A DNA stretch of 64,000 nt from Micromonospora pisi (GCF_003633685.1 NZ_RBKT01000001.1:5456001-5520000), one strand, 5' to 3'. Positions 1 through 9,583 are shown, numbered from the stretch's first letter. Numbers and translations: made by a program. Notes: generated by a model from the letters alone, not told the origin.

Positions 1-19
1 CTAAGTTAGGCATGCCTAA
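1..19. promoter_or_regulatory. DtxR/IdeR-type iron box upstream of efeU
   Basis: CTAAGTTAGGCATGCCTAA matches the DtxR/IdeR consensus TTAGGTTAGGCTAACCTAA at 14 of 19 positions. Within it, positions 6-19 form a perfect palindrome, TTAGGCATGCCTAA. It ends 20 bases before the efeU start codon, a position where iron-loaded repressor would block transcription. The promoter itself lies off the window. Confidence 0.7.
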
Positions 20-39
20 TTGATGAACCCGGAGTCCTC

Positions 40-933
40 ATGTTCGCCACCTACCTGATCGGTCTACGTGAGGGCCTGGAAGCCACCCTGGTGGTCAGCA
101 TTCTGATCGCGTTCCTGGTGAAGTCCGACCGTCGGGAACGGTTGCCGCAGGTGTGGGGCGGGGTGGCACTCGCCGTCGTACTCTCCGTCTTCTTCGGCTG
201 GCTGCTCGAATACACCAGCACCACGCTGCTGGCGAAGTCCGAGGACCGGGAACTGTTCGAGGCGGTGACCTCGGTGGCGGCGGTCATCTTCGTCACCGCG
301 ATGATCTTCTGGATGCGTGGCGCGGCCCGCTCGCTCAGCGGCGAACTCCGAGGCAAGCTCTCGGACGCGCTCGCCGTCGGCTCGCTCGCGGTCGCCCTGA
401 TGGCCTTCCTCGCCGTGGTCCGCGAGGGACTTGAGACGGCACTGATCTTCTACTCGGCGGCGCAGAGCGCCCAGGTCGACGGTGGTCCGCTCTACGCGCT
501 CATCGGCGGCGTCGTCACCGCGATCGGGATCGGTTACCTGCTCTACGCGAGCGCGGTCCGGATCAACCTCACTCGCTTCTTCACCTGGACCGGTGCGCTG
601 TTGATCCTGGTCGCCGCCGGCATCTTCAAGTACGGCACCCACGACTTCCAGGAAGCCGGTGTCCTGCCCGGCATCAGGACCATGGCGTACGACATCTCCG
701 GTGTGCTCGACCCGTCCACCTGGTACGGCACCCTGCTCGGCGGCATGTTCAACGTCACCGCCGAGTCGACCGTGCTGGAGGTCGTCGCCTGGGGCGCGTA
801 CGTGATCCCGGTTTTGCTTCTCTTCCTCCTCCCGGGGCGCCGCGGCTCCGGGACCACCGGCACCACTGGCTCCGCCTCCGGCACCACCGGCTCCGCCACC
901 GGAGCCGCGCCCGTGGCCCAGCCCGCCGTCTGA
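40..933 (+). CDS. efeU: EfeU, high-affinity iron permease (FTR1/Fip1/EfeUOB family)
   Basis: Integral membrane permease that imports iron together with the EfeO and EfeB proteins encoded just downstream. Two REGLE motifs typical of FTR1-family iron permeases are present, one at about residue 10 (REGLEA) and one at about residue 128 (REGLET). Roughly seven hydrophobic segments span residues 1-265. The C-terminal 30 residues are a low-complexity Gly/Thr/Ser tail built on repeated GTTG/GSA units, which is unlike the conserved core. The start ATG follows a GGAG ribosome binding site. It is the first gene of a likely efeU-efeO-efeB operon under the iron box at 1-19. Confidence 0.93.
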   Translation: MFATYLIGLREGLEATLVVSILIAFLVKSDRRERLPQVWGGVALAVVLSVFFGWLLEYTSTTLLAKSEDRELFEAVTSVAAVIFVTAMIFWMRGAARSLSGELRGKLSDALAVGSLAVALMAFLAVVREGLETALIFYSAAQSAQVDGGPLYALIGGVVTAIGIGYLLYASAVRINLTRFFTWTGALLILVAAGIFKYGTHDFQEAGVLPGIRTMAYDISGVLDPSTWYGTLLGGMFNVTAESTVLEVVAWGAYVIPVLLLFLLPGRRGSGTTGTTGSASGTTGSATGAAPVAQPAV

Positions 934-954
934 TCTGAGCACAAGGAGAAACAG

Positions 955-2088
955 ATGCGTACCACCCGTTTCGTGGCGCTCGCCGCCGCTGGCGCGCTCG
1001 CCGGTATCGGCCTCGCCGGCTGCGGTGCGAAGGACGACGGCAGCAAGGACGCCGCTGGTGGGGCGATCGCGGTCAAGGCCACCGACACCGCGTGCGAGGT
1101 CGGCAGCACCACTGTCGGCGCCGGCACGGTGGTGTTCAACGTGACCAACTCCGGTGCCAAGGTCACCGAGTTCTACGTCTACGCAGCGGGTGACCGGGTG
1201 ATGGGCGAGGTCGAGAACGTGGTCCCCGGGATCAGCCGCGAGTTGCACGTCGAGCTGCCCGCGGGGACGTACGAGACGGCCTGCAAGCCGGGCATGATCG
1301 GCAAGGGCATCCGGGGCGCGCTGACCGTCAGTGGCTCGTCCGCGCCGCTCACCGACAACGCGGCACTCGCCGCCGCGACCGACAGCTACCAGCGGTACGT
1401 GCAGAGCCAGACCGGTGCGCTGTTGGACAAGACCACCGAGTTCGTGACCGCGGTCAAGACCGGTGACGTGGCGGGTGCCAAGGCCCTCTTCCCGGTCGCC
1501 CGCACCTACTGGGAGCGGATCGAGCCGGTGGCCGAGATCTTCGGCGACCTCGACCCGAAGATCGACGGCCGCGAGGAGGTGCTCGAGGAGGGGATGGAGT
1601 TCACCGGCTTCCACCGCCTGGAGAAGGACCTCTGGACCACCGGCGACATCAGCAAGGACGGCCCGATCGCGGACCGCCTGCTCAGCGACGTCAAGGAGAT
1701 CGTGGCGAAGGCGAACGCCGAGCGGCTCTCCCCGCTCAACCTCGCCAACGGCGCGAAGGAACTCCTCGACGAGGTGGCGACCGGCAAGATCACCGGCGAG
1801 GAGGACCGCTACTCGCACACCGACCTGTGGGACTTCAACGCCAACGTCGAGGGCTCCAAGGCGGCCATCGCCGCGCTCCGCCCGGTCCTCACCGAGCGCG
1901 CCCCCGAGCTGGTCACCTCTCTCGACAGTGGCTTCGCCACGGTCGACACGACCCTGGGCAAGCACCGGGCCGGTGATGGCTGGAAGTTGCACACCGAGCT
2001 CAGCCAGGCCGACCTGAAGGACCTGTCGGACGCGATCAACGCGCTGGCCGAGCCGATCAGTAAGGTCGCGGCTGTCGTCGCCAAGTAG
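955..2088 (+). CDS. efeO: EfeO, iron-uptake lipoprotein (cupredoxin plus imelysin/M75 domains)
   Basis: Extracytoplasmic iron-binding partner of EfeU. The N-terminus has a lipoprotein signal with lipobox LAGC at about residues 20-23. A cupredoxin-like domain follows at about residues 35-125, and an M75 imelysin-like domain at about 140-375 contains the HxxE signature in GFHRLEKDLW. Full-length EfeO of this two-domain type is about 375 residues, matching the 377 here. The gene begins 21 bases after efeU with an AAGGAGA-type binding site, consistent with co-transcription. Confidence 0.93.
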   Translation: MRTTRFVALAAAGALAGIGLAGCGAKDDGSKDAAGGAIAVKATDTACEVGSTTVGAGTVVFNVTNSGAKVTEFYVYAAGDRVMGEVENVVPGISRELHVELPAGTYETACKPGMIGKGIRGALTVSGSSAPLTDNAALAAATDSYQRYVQSQTGALLDKTTEFVTAVKTGDVAGAKALFPVARTYWERIEPVAEIFGDLDPKIDGREEVLEEGMEFTGFHRLEKDLWTTGDISKDGPIADRLLSDVKEIVAKANAERLSPLNLANGAKELLDEVATGKITGEEDRYSHTDLWDFNANVEGSKAAIAALRPVLTERAPELVTSLDSGFATVDTTLGKHRAGDGWKLHTELSQADLKDLSDAINALAEPISKVAAVVAK

Positions 2089-2134
2089 GTACGTCGGGCC
2101 GGCGGGTCGACCGTCGCGCCGGTAGTACGGGTGG

Positions 2135-3424
2135 GTGGGGTGGGACGTGACCGAGAAACGGCTTTCGCGTCGGCGGGCGATCGGGATCGCCGGTGCCGGT
2201 GTCGCGGGTGTGGGCATCGCCGGGGTGACCGGCGCGGCGCTCCGGGGCGCGTTCGACCCGCCGCTCTCGGCGGGCGCGTCCCCCTCCGACGCGGTGGATT
2301 TCCACGGTGAGCATCAGGCCGGAATCACCACCGAGGTCCCGGACCGGCTGCACTTCGTCGCCTTCGACGTGGTGACCAAGGACCGGGCCCGCCTGGTCGA
2401 ACTCCTCCAGGACTGGACGGCGGCCGCCGCCCGGATGACCGCCGGCCAGGATGCCGGGGTGATCGGCGCGGTCAACGGTTCGCCGGAGGCGCCGCCGGAC
2501 GACACCGGTGAGGCGCTCAGCCTGCCGCCGTCCGGCCTGACCCTGACCGTGGGGTTCGGTCCGTCGCTGTTCCGCGACGCCGACGGTCGGGACCGCTTCG
2601 GTCTCGCCGAGCGCCGCCCCGCCGCCCTGGCCGACCTGCCGCGCTTCCCGGGTGAGGCGCTGCGACCGGAGATCTCCGGCGGCGACCTCTGTGTGCAGGC
2701 CTGCGCCAACGACCCGCAGGTGGCGGTGCACGCGATCCGGAACCTGGCCCGGATCGGCATGGGTGTGGTCAGCGTGCGCTGGTCACAGCTCGGGTTCGGG
2801 CGTACCTCGTCGACCTCGCGGGATCAGGCCACGCCGCGCAACCTCTTCGGCTTCAAGGACGGTACGGCCAACCTCAAGATCGAGGACACCGCGCTTCTCC
2901 GCGAGCAGCTCTGGGTCCAGCCCGGGGACGGCCCGGAGTGGATGACCGGGGGCGCGTACCTGGTCACCCGGAAGATCCGAATGATCATCGAGACCTGGGA
3001 CCGGACCTCCCTCGGCGAGCAGGAGGAACTGGTCGGCCGGGCCAAGGGGAGCGGTGCGCCGCTGGGCCAGCACGACGAGTTCGACCCGATCAACCTCAAG
3101 GCCACCGGTCCGGATGATCGGCCGCGGATCACCGAGACCGCGCACGTACGGCTGGCCCACCCCGACCAGAACAACGGTGCCCGGCTGCTGCGCCGCGGTT
3201 ACAACTACGTCGACGGCTCGGACGGGCTGGGTCGGCTCGACGCCGGGCTGTTCTTCATCGCGTACCAGCGGGACCCGCGTCGGCAGTTCGTGCCGATCCA
3301 GACCCAGCTTGCCCGACACGATGGGTTGAACGAGTATCTACGCCACGTATCCAGTGGGCTCTTTGCCTGTCCGCCCGGCGTACGTGAGCCGGGTGATTTC
3401 TGGGGGCGTGCACTCTTTGACTGA
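2135..3424 (+). CDS. efeB: EfeB, Tat-exported DyP-type heme peroxidase / deferrochelatase
   Basis: Third component of the EfeUOB system, a periplasmic or wall-side heme protein of the dye-decolorising peroxidase family that oxidises ferrous iron or releases iron from heme. A twin-arginine signal (SRRRAIGIAG followed by an Ala/Gly-rich stretch) occupies the first 35 residues. The DyP signature GFKDGTAN (GxxDG type) lies around residue 245, and the conserved late region RRGYNYVDG is present. The GTG at 2135 is taken as start. A second in-frame GTG at 2147 has a better placed G-rich upstream region and would still keep the whole Tat signal. Confidence 0.93.
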   Translation: MGWDVTEKRLSRRRAIGIAGAGVAGVGIAGVTGAALRGAFDPPLSAGASPSDAVDFHGEHQAGITTEVPDRLHFVAFDVVTKDRARLVELLQDWTAAAARMTAGQDAGVIGAVNGSPEAPPDDTGEALSLPPSGLTLTVGFGPSLFRDADGRDRFGLAERRPAALADLPRFPGEALRPEISGGDLCVQACANDPQVAVHAIRNLARIGMGVVSVRWSQLGFGRTSSTSRDQATPRNLFGFKDGTANLKIEDTALLREQLWVQPGDGPEWMTGGAYLVTRKIRMIIETWDRTSLGEQEELVGRAKGSGAPLGQHDEFDPINLKATGPDDRPRITETAHVRLAHPDQNNGARLLRRGYNYVDGSDGLGRLDAGLFFIAYQRDPRRQFVPIQTQLARHDGLNEYLRHVSSGLFACPPGVREPGDFWGRALFD

Positions 3425-3478
3425 TCGGCGGGGTGGTGCCGGTCCCACGAACGTGAACGGAGATGGAATATTGGTGCC

Positions 3479-4168
3479 ATGAGAGCCCGGGTACTGGTGG
3501 TCGACGACGACCCCGCGCTGGCCGAGATGCTTGGCATCGTGCTGCGCAGCGAGGGATTCCTACCCTCCTTTGTCGCCGACGGCGAACGGGCGCTGGCGGC
3601 GTTCCGCGACAGTCGGCCTGACATCGTCCTGCTCGACCTGATGCTGCCGGGAATGAGCGGCATCGACGTGGCCCGGTCGATCCGGGCCGAGTCCGGCGTG
3701 CCGATCGTCATGCTGACCGCGAAGAGTGACACCGTGGACGTCGTCCTGGGCCTGGAGTCGGGCGCGGACGACTACGTGGTCAAGCCCTTCAAGCCCAAGG
3801 AACTGGTGGCGCGGATGCGGGCCCGGCTCCGCCGGGGCGAGGACGCCGCGCCGGAGATGCTGACCATCGGCCCGCCCGGCAACCAGATCAACATCGACGT
3901 CCCGGCGCACACGGTCAGCCGGGACAGCGAAGAGGTCAAACTGACCCCGCTGGAGTTCGACCTGCTGGTGGCGCTGGCCCGCAAACCGCGTCAGGTCTTC
4001 ACCCGCGAGGTCCTGCTCGAGCAGGTCTGGGGTTACCGGCACGCGGCCGACACACGGCTGGTCAACGTGCACGTGCAGCGGCTCCGGGCCAAGATCGAAC
4101 CGGATCCCGAGCGGCCGGAAATCATCCTGACCGTTCGGGGCGTGGGTTACAAGGCGGGCACCGGATAG
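3479..4168 (+). CDS. mtrA: MtrA, OmpR/PhoB-family response regulator
   Basis: DNA-binding response regulator of the MtrAB system, which in actinobacteria controls cell wall, osmotic and developmental genes. The receiver domain (about residues 3-115) shows the acidic pocket DDD, the phospho-acceptor Asp in IVLLDLMLPGMSG, the conserved Thr in VIMLTA and the Lys in VVKPF. The winged-helix effector domain (about 130-225) ends with the typical VRGVGYKAG. Length (229 aa) and the immediately following mtrB and lpqB genes make the assignment firm. Confidence 0.96.
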   Translation: MRARVLVVDDDPALAEMLGIVLRSEGFLPSFVADGERALAAFRDSRPDIVLLDLMLPGMSGIDVARSIRAESGVPIVMLTAKSDTVDVVLGLESGADDYVVKPFKPKELVARMRARLRRGEDAAPEMLTIGPPGNQINIDVPAHTVSRDSEEVKLTPLEFDLLVALARKPRQVFTREVLLEQVWGYRHAADTRLVNVHVQRLRAKIEPDPERPEIILTVRGVGYKAGTG

Positions 4169-4180
4169 CCTGGTGCCACT

Positions 4181-5962
4181 GTGGCTCACCCTTCCGTTTC
4201 CTCCGCCCTCGCCCGCGCCCGAGCCGTCGCGCTCGGGCTCTCGCGTGCGTCCCTGCGCCGCCTGCGGGCACTGGCCGCCGGCATGCATCGGACCTGGCGC
4301 CGCTCGCTCCAGTTGCGCGTCGTCAGCATCACCCTGGTCGCGTCGAGCCTGCTGGTCGGTGGATTCGCGGTGCTGGTCGCCGAGCGGATCACCAACATCC
4401 TGCTCGACAACGCCACCGCGGACGTGAAGGAGCGGCTCGAAAACGGCCGGAACTACGCCGAGGACCAGATCAGCGTCTACACGGTGTCGTACGCGTCGAA
4501 GCTGGGCACCACCTTCGAGAACACCGCCCGGTACCTGGCCGGCAACGATCCCGAACAGGTGGCCGGTGTGGTGGTGGCGCTCCAGGCGGAGCGCTACCCG
4601 AGCATCCCGGCGGCCACCTCGCCGGTCGGGGTGGACGTCCGCCCCATGATCAGCAAGGAGCTGCGTGAGCGGGTGGTCGGCGGAGAGGTGGCGCACCAGA
4701 TCCAGACCGGCTATCTCGACGGTGGGACCGCCACATACCTGGTGTACGGCTCGCCCGTGCCGACCAAGTTCGGTCAGGTCGAGCTCTACTACTTCGTACC
4801 GCTGACCCGATGGGACAAGATCGCCTCAGAGGCGCGGTCGACCGTGGTGGCCACCGGGATCACCCTCGTACTGCTGCTCGGATTCCTCTCCGCGCTGGTC
4901 ACCCGGCTCGTGGTCAACCCCGTACGGGTCGCCTCCCGGACCGCCCAACGGCTCTCCGCCGGGCTGCTCGACCAGCGGATGGTGGTCAACGGCGAGGACG
5001 ACCTGGCGCTGCTCGCCGCCTCGTTCAACCAGATGGCGACCAACCTCCAGCGCCAGATCGTCCGGCTGGAGGAGATGTCCCGACTCCAACGGCGGTTCAC
5101 CTCCGACGTCTCGCACGAACTGCGTACGCCGCTCACCACCGTACGGATGGCGGCCGACCTGATCTTCGCCGAGCGGGACGAGTTCGACCCGGCGGTCGCC
5201 CGTAGCGCCGAACTGCTCCAGGCCGAACTCGACCGGTTCGAAGGGCTGCTGACCGACCTGCTGGAGATCAGCCGGTTCGACGCCGGATTCGCCATGCTCG
5301 ACGCCGAACCGACCGACCTGGTTCCGGTCGTGCACCGGGTGGTGGAGCGGCTCGACGGCCTGGCCGCCCGGCTCGGCGTACCGCTGCGGATGACCACCCC
5401 CGACCTGCCGGTGATCGCCGAGGTCGACCCTCGACGGGTCGAACGGATCCTGCGCAACCTGGTCGGAAACGCGGTCGAGCACGGCGAGGGACGCCCGGTG
5501 GAGGTGGTGCTCGGCGTGGACGAGCAGGCCGTGGCGATCACTGTGCGGGATCACGGGGTGGGACTCAAGCCGGGGGAGGAGAAGCTCGTCTTCAACCGGT
5601 TCTGGCGGGCCGACCCGTCCCGCGCCCGGCAAACCGGCGGCACCGGCCTGGGACTGTCGATCAGCCTCGAGGACGCCCGGCTGCACGGCGGCTGGTTGGA
5701 GGCATGGGGCGCGCCCGGTCAGGGCGCCCAGTTCCGCCTCACCCTGCCGGTCCGGGCCGGCGACCGGCTGACCTCCGCGCCGCTGCGCCTGGTCCCCGCC
5801 GACGCCGCCATCGGGCCCATGGTGCCGGTGCCGAGCGGGCCACGCCTGGCGATCGGGCCGGGCACCACACCCGCATCCGAGGGCCCGGCGACCGGGCCCG
5901 ACGGGTTTGAGGACGACGCCGTGCCGGGGGCGGGCGTCACGCGTACGGAGGTGACCACGTGA
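4181..5962 (+). CDS. mtrB: MtrB, membrane sensor histidine kinase
   Basis: Partner kinase of MtrA. It has an N-terminal transmembrane helix (about residues 46-70), an extracytoplasmic sensor region, a second helix near residues 220-243 and a HAMP domain. The HisKA dimerisation helix has the phospho-acceptor His in FTSDVSHELRTPL, and the HATPase domain has N (NLVGNAVEH), G1 (DHGVGL) and G2 (GGTGLGLS) boxes. The C-terminal ~60 residues are a Pro/Gly-rich tail with no recognised domain. GTG start 12 bases after mtrA. It overlaps lpqB by 4 bases, indicating translational coupling. Confidence 0.95.
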   Translation: MAHPSVSSALARARAVALGLSRASLRRLRALAAGMHRTWRRSLQLRVVSITLVASSLLVGGFAVLVAERITNILLDNATADVKERLENGRNYAEDQISVYTVSYASKLGTTFENTARYLAGNDPEQVAGVVVALQAERYPSIPAATSPVGVDVRPMISKELRERVVGGEVAHQIQTGYLDGGTATYLVYGSPVPTKFGQVELYYFVPLTRWDKIASEARSTVVATGITLVLLLGFLSALVTRLVVNPVRVASRTAQRLSAGLLDQRMVVNGEDDLALLAASFNQMATNLQRQIVRLEEMSRLQRRFTSDVSHELRTPLTTVRMAADLIFAERDEFDPAVARSAELLQAELDRFEGLLTDLLEISRFDAGFAMLDAEPTDLVPVVHRVVERLDGLAARLGVPLRMTTPDLPVIAEVDPRRVERILRNLVGNAVEHGEGRPVEVVLGVDEQAVAITVRDHGVGLKPGEEKLVFNRFWRADPSRARQTGGTGLGLSISLEDARLHGGWLEAWGAPGQGAQFRLTLPVRAGDRLTSAPLRLVPADAAIGPMVPVPSGPRLAIGPGTTPASEGPATGPDGFEDDAVPGAGVTRTEVTT

Positions 5963-7821
5963 GGCGGCCGAACCTGCCCGCTGCGACGGTGGCCGTGCTG
6001 ATCTGTGTCGGACTGGCCGGCTGTGGCATTCCGGCCGAGACCGAGGTGCGGGTCGACGGTCGGGGACCCCAGTCTGGTCAGGGCATCGGCGACGGCCCGA
6101 CCCCGAGCCTGCCGGTACGGTCGGACAGCAGCACCCCGGAGAAGTTCACGACGAACTACCTGACCGCTGCCGCCGCGGGAGGCGAGACCAGCGAGATCTA
6201 CGACCGGGTGAACAGCTACATCGCGGACGACCGGGCCAAGCTGAAGCAGAAGCCCGGTGGTGAGCCGGCGATCAACGTGATCCGGTTGCTCGGCGGGCCC
6301 CGGGCCCGCCTCGACCCGGACAAACCAGGTGGTTACCTGGTGACGATCCAGGTCCAGCAGGTCGGCGTGCTGCGCGGGGACGGCGCGGTCGGCGAGCCGG
6401 AACTCACCGACCGCAGCTACGAGTTCAAGGTCGCCCCCATCTCCAACACCGTGGGCACCACGACCCAGCCGGTGGGCGGCCTGTGGATGATCAACCCGCC
6501 GCAGGTGCTGCTGCTCAGTACGGACGCGTTGACCGACTACTACACCGCCCGGACGATCTACTTCTGGAACGCGGGGCGCACCACGCTCGTGCCGGACCTG
6601 CGCTACCTGTCGACGTCGGTGCCGAGGGAGTCGCAGGCCACCGAGATCCTCGGTTGGCTGATCGGGGGTCCCGTGCCATGGCTGCTTCCGGCCGCCGTAC
6701 CACTGCCGGAGGGGACCAGCCGGATCGGCAACGCTCCCAACCAGGGGGACCGGCTGGAGGTGAACCTCTCCGTACCGGCGAGCGAGGTCAACGACGAGGT
6801 CGAGCTCGATCGCATCTTCACCCAGCTCGCCTGGTCGCTGGTGCCGCCGGACTCCGAGGCGGGCTCGGGCGACGAGGGCGACATGGAGCTGAAGATCCAG
6901 AGCCAGCAACGCAAGGTGGCCGACATCGTCGACTACCGTCGCGCCCACCCGCCCTACGGCATCACCGGAAACCCCAAGCGGTACTGCGTCGTCGACGGGG
7001 TGGTCTACCCGCTCCGGATCGGCAACGAGTCGCCGATGGCCGTGCCGGTCCAACAGGAGCAGAACCACGACGTCCGGTACGCCGCCTTCACCGGCGAGGG
7101 AGACCGGACCGCGGCGGCACTGGTCACCGAGAAGGGGAACGGGTTCGAACTCCGCGTCGCCAGCGGGGCGGAGCCACTGCGTACGTTCGGCACGAGCCGT
7201 ACCTTCGACGTGATCGACCGGCCGGTCTGGCTCAGGGGAGCCGACCCCCACATGCCCATCGGGCTGGTGGTGGCCGACGGTGCCCTCTACCGCTTCGACG
7301 GCAACGGCCAGTTCGACGGCAAGGGTCAGCCCGCGAAGGTCGAGGTGCCGGGGGTTACCGGCCGGATCACCGGCGTGGGGGCCTCGCCGGACGGGCACCG
7401 CATCGCGCTCATCGCCGACAACGTCCTGTACGTCGCGGCGCTGAGCACCGACGGCGGTGCGGTGACCGTCGGTCGGGCCCGGCAGTTGGCGACCTCGCTG
7501 AACACGGTGACCGCGGTCGACTGGATCGGCGAGAGCCTGCTGGCGGTGGCCGGGGCGCAGCCGGACAAGCGCTCGATCATCGAAAATGTCAGCGTGGACG
7601 GAGTGTCGGAGGTCTCGGTGGTCGACGACACCCGGGGCGACGTCCTCTACCTGGCCGCGTATCCGCAGAACCCGCTCAGCAGCACCGACCTCGGGGTGAT
7701 GTACGAGGCCGAGGGGCTCGCCTCGCTGGCCCAGGTGCCGATCGAGCGGGGGCAGGTCGACATGCCCGCCCCGGCGCCGAACTCGTCGGTCAAGCCCAGC
7801 GCCCCGTTCTTCCGGTACTGA
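5959..7821 (+). CDS. lpqB: LpqB lipoprotein (GerMN domain), MtrAB accessory
   Basis: Lipoprotein of the MtrAB-LpqB signalling unit; in mycobacteria LpqB interacts with the MtrB sensor region. A lipobox CVGLAGC occurs at about residues 16-22. A GerMN-type domain is expected near residues 200-340, followed by a beta-propeller-like C-terminal half. The GTG start lies inside the mtrB stop (GTGA overlap), so expression is coupled to the kinase. Length (620 aa) is in the usual LpqB range. Confidence 0.93.
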   Translation: MRRPNLPAATVAVLICVGLAGCGIPAETEVRVDGRGPQSGQGIGDGPTPSLPVRSDSSTPEKFTTNYLTAAAAGGETSEIYDRVNSYIADDRAKLKQKPGGEPAINVIRLLGGPRARLDPDKPGGYLVTIQVQQVGVLRGDGAVGEPELTDRSYEFKVAPISNTVGTTTQPVGGLWMINPPQVLLLSTDALTDYYTARTIYFWNAGRTTLVPDLRYLSTSVPRESQATEILGWLIGGPVPWLLPAAVPLPEGTSRIGNAPNQGDRLEVNLSVPASEVNDEVELDRIFTQLAWSLVPPDSEAGSGDEGDMELKIQSQQRKVADIVDYRRAHPPYGITGNPKRYCVVDGVVYPLRIGNESPMAVPVQQEQNHDVRYAAFTGEGDRTAAALVTEKGNGFELRVASGAEPLRTFGTSRTFDVIDRPVWLRGADPHMPIGLVVADGALYRFDGNGQFDGKGQPAKVEVPGVTGRITGVGASPDGHRIALIADNVLYVAALSTDGGAVTVGRARQLATSLNTVTAVDWIGESLLAVAGAQPDKRSIIENVSVDGVSEVSVVDDTRGDVLYLAAYPQNPLSSTDLGVMYEAEGLASLAQVPIERGQVDMPAPAPNSSVKPSAPFFRY

Positions 7822-7845
7822 GCCCGTACGGGTGGGCAGGGTCGG

Positions 7846-8586
7846 ATGACCGGCGTCTGGGCGGATCTGGCCGATCTGGTGCTGCCGGCCGAGTGCGCCG
7901 GTTGCCGGGTCGGCCGGACCGCCCTGCGTCACGGGGTCTGCGTCCGCTGCGCGACCGCGCTCCAACTGCTCCGACCCACCCCCGTACGGCCGACCCCGGC
8001 GCCACCGGGGCTGCCCGACTGTGCGGCGCTCGGCGGGTACGAGGGCGAGTTGCGGGAGGCGCTGCTGACGTACAAGGAACGGGGTCGGCACTCGTTGGCC
8101 CGGCCGCTGGGGCGGTTGCTCGCCGAGGTGGTCGCCGCGACGGCGGGTGCCGTCAGCCCGGTTCCTCCCGCACCGGCCGGCGCACCCCGGGCGGTGCTGC
8201 TGATCCCGGTTCCGGGCACCGCGGCGGCGATCCGGGCCCGGCACGGTGACCACCTGCGCCGGCTGGCCCGGCACACGGCGCACCGGTTGCGGGCTTCCGG
8301 CTGGCCGGTCACGCTGGCGTCGCCGCTGCGGGCACAGCCCCGACCCGACTCCGCCACCTTGGACAGTGCCGGCCGGGCGGCGGCCGCAGAGGCGGCGTTC
8401 ACCCTGCGGGAACGTCGGTTGCCGGCACTGCGCCGGGCGGCGGCCGGCCGGGTCGTGATCGTGCTGGACGACATTGTCACCACCGGGGTGACGCTTGCCG
8501 CGGTCACCGGTGTGCTGCGCTCCGCCGGCGTACGGGTGGACGCGGCGGCGGTGCTCGCCGCAACGATCCGCCGCGTCCGACGGTAA
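7846..8586 (+). CDS. ComF-family phosphoribosyltransferase-like protein
   Basis: Homologue of ComF/GntX proteins. An N-terminal zinc-finger-like pair of cysteine motifs (CAGC and CVRC, residues ~15-35) precedes a type I phosphoribosyltransferase fold with the PRPP-binding loop VIVLDDIVTTGVT near residue 205. In naturally competent bacteria ComF acts in DNA uptake; in actinomycetes the role is not settled. The gene follows lpqB by 24 bases, the usual actinobacterial position between lpqB and hpf. It has a long internal Pro/Ala-rich insertion (about residues 100-125). Confidence 0.88.
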   Translation: MTGVWADLADLVLPAECAGCRVGRTALRHGVCVRCATALQLLRPTPVRPTPAPPGLPDCAALGGYEGELREALLTYKERGRHSLARPLGRLLAEVVAATAGAVSPVPPAPAGAPRAVLLIPVPGTAAAIRARHGDHLRRLARHTAHRLRASGWPVTLASPLRAQPRPDSATLDSAGRAAAAEAAFTLRERRLPALRRAAAGRVVIVLDDIVTTGVTLAAVTGVLRSAGVRVDAAAVLAATIRRVRR

Positions 8587-8842
8587 CGGTCCGTACGGTC
8601 GATTTCACACGATCGTGCCACAAGTGACTGTTTCTAAAGGTTCTTGGTAGCGAGGGGTGACTATAGACAGGACAGGAGTTAGCGTTTTGTTCACCAGGGG
8701 TATGAGGGGGACTCCACCCGTCCCTGGGGCAGATGGAAGGAGGAGGCGTCATTTCTGACCGGTCAGTGCCGAAGGAAAGTTCCTGGGGGCAGGCTGACCG
8801 GGTTTTTTGGTTTCTGGACCGTCCGAACACAGGAGGTCACGC

Positions 8843-9484
8843 ATGGATGTCGTGGTCAAGGGCCGTAACGTCGAAGTCCCCGAGCACTATCGGGCACACG
8901 TAGCCGACAAGCTCGCGAAGATCGAGCGCTACGACCACAAGCTCATTCGAGTCGATGTCGAGCTCTCCCATGAACGCAATCCGCGACAGGCCGACAACTG
9001 TCAGCGAGTAGAAATCACCTGCGTCTCCCGTGGGCCCGTGGTGCGGGCGGAGGCGTGCGCGAAGGACTTCTACAGCGCACTGGACATCGCGATCGCCAAG
9101 CTGGACACCCGGCTCCGCCGGGCTGCGGACCGACGTCGGGTGCACCGTGGGCGGCACGCTCCGATCTCGGTCGCCGCCGCGACGGCCGGCCTGCCGGTGG
9201 CCGACCTCGGCGACTCGGCACTGGCCACCCTGACCCGTGAGTCAGACCAACGCGACTCCTCGGCGCCCGACGGTTACGCCGACGAGTACGAGGTTCACGA
9301 GCCGGGCCACATCGCCCGGGCCAAGCTCCACCCGGCCGAACCGATGACCGTCGACGACGCGCTCTTCCAGATGGAACTCGTCGGGCACGACTTCTACCTG
9401 TTCCTGGACAAGGAATCCGGCAGGTCAAGCGTGGTCTACCGCCGTAAGGGCTACGACTACGGCATCATCGCGCTCGCCGAGTAG
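8843..9484 (+). CDS. hpf: Long-form ribosome hibernation promoting factor (HPF/RaiA)
   Basis: Binds the 30S subunit and drives 100S ribosome dimers in stationary phase or stress. The N-terminal sigma-54-modulation/RaiA domain (about residues 1-100) starts MDVVVKGRNVEVPEHY, and the C-terminal dimerisation domain of the long form (about 150-213) contains DDALFQMELVGHDFYLF. The ATG at 8843 is chosen because a perfect AGGAGG lies at 8831-8836; an upstream in-frame GTG at 8807 has no such site. The 256-base leader before it (8587-8842) has no gene and probably holds stress-responsive promoters. Confidence 0.95.
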   Translation: MDVVVKGRNVEVPEHYRAHVADKLAKIERYDHKLIRVDVELSHERNPRQADNCQRVEITCVSRGPVVRAEACAKDFYSALDIAIAKLDTRLRRAADRRRVHRGRHAPISVAAATAGLPVADLGDSALATLTRESDQRDSSAPDGYADEYEVHEPGHIARAKLHPAEPMTVDDALFQMELVGHDFYLFLDKESGRSSVVYRRKGYDYGIIALAE

Positions 9485-9533
9485 GACACCGCCGAGCAGG
9501 AGACAGCCCCAGCGCACCCGGACGGGTCACGGC

Positions 9534-9576
9534 CCGGCCGCGCGGGATCAGCGGCAGTTCCGCCCCGCGCGGCCGG
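9534..9576. terminator. 13-bp GC hairpin between convergent hpf and GNAT gene
   Basis: CCGGCCGCGCGGG at 9534-9546 pairs perfectly with CCCGCGCGGCCGG at 9564-9576, with a 17-base loop. It sits between two convergent coding regions and lacks a U tract, which is common for actinobacterial terminators. It probably serves both strands. Confidence 0.7.
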
Positions 9577-9583
9577 ACCGGAC

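Noticed and set aside
64-2217. Very long open frame on the minus strand across efeU-efeO
   Set aside because: It is a GC-bias shadow of genes with clear motifs, and its translation is low-complexity Arg/Gly/Val/Asp. The same applies to 5719-8283 and 12170-15052.
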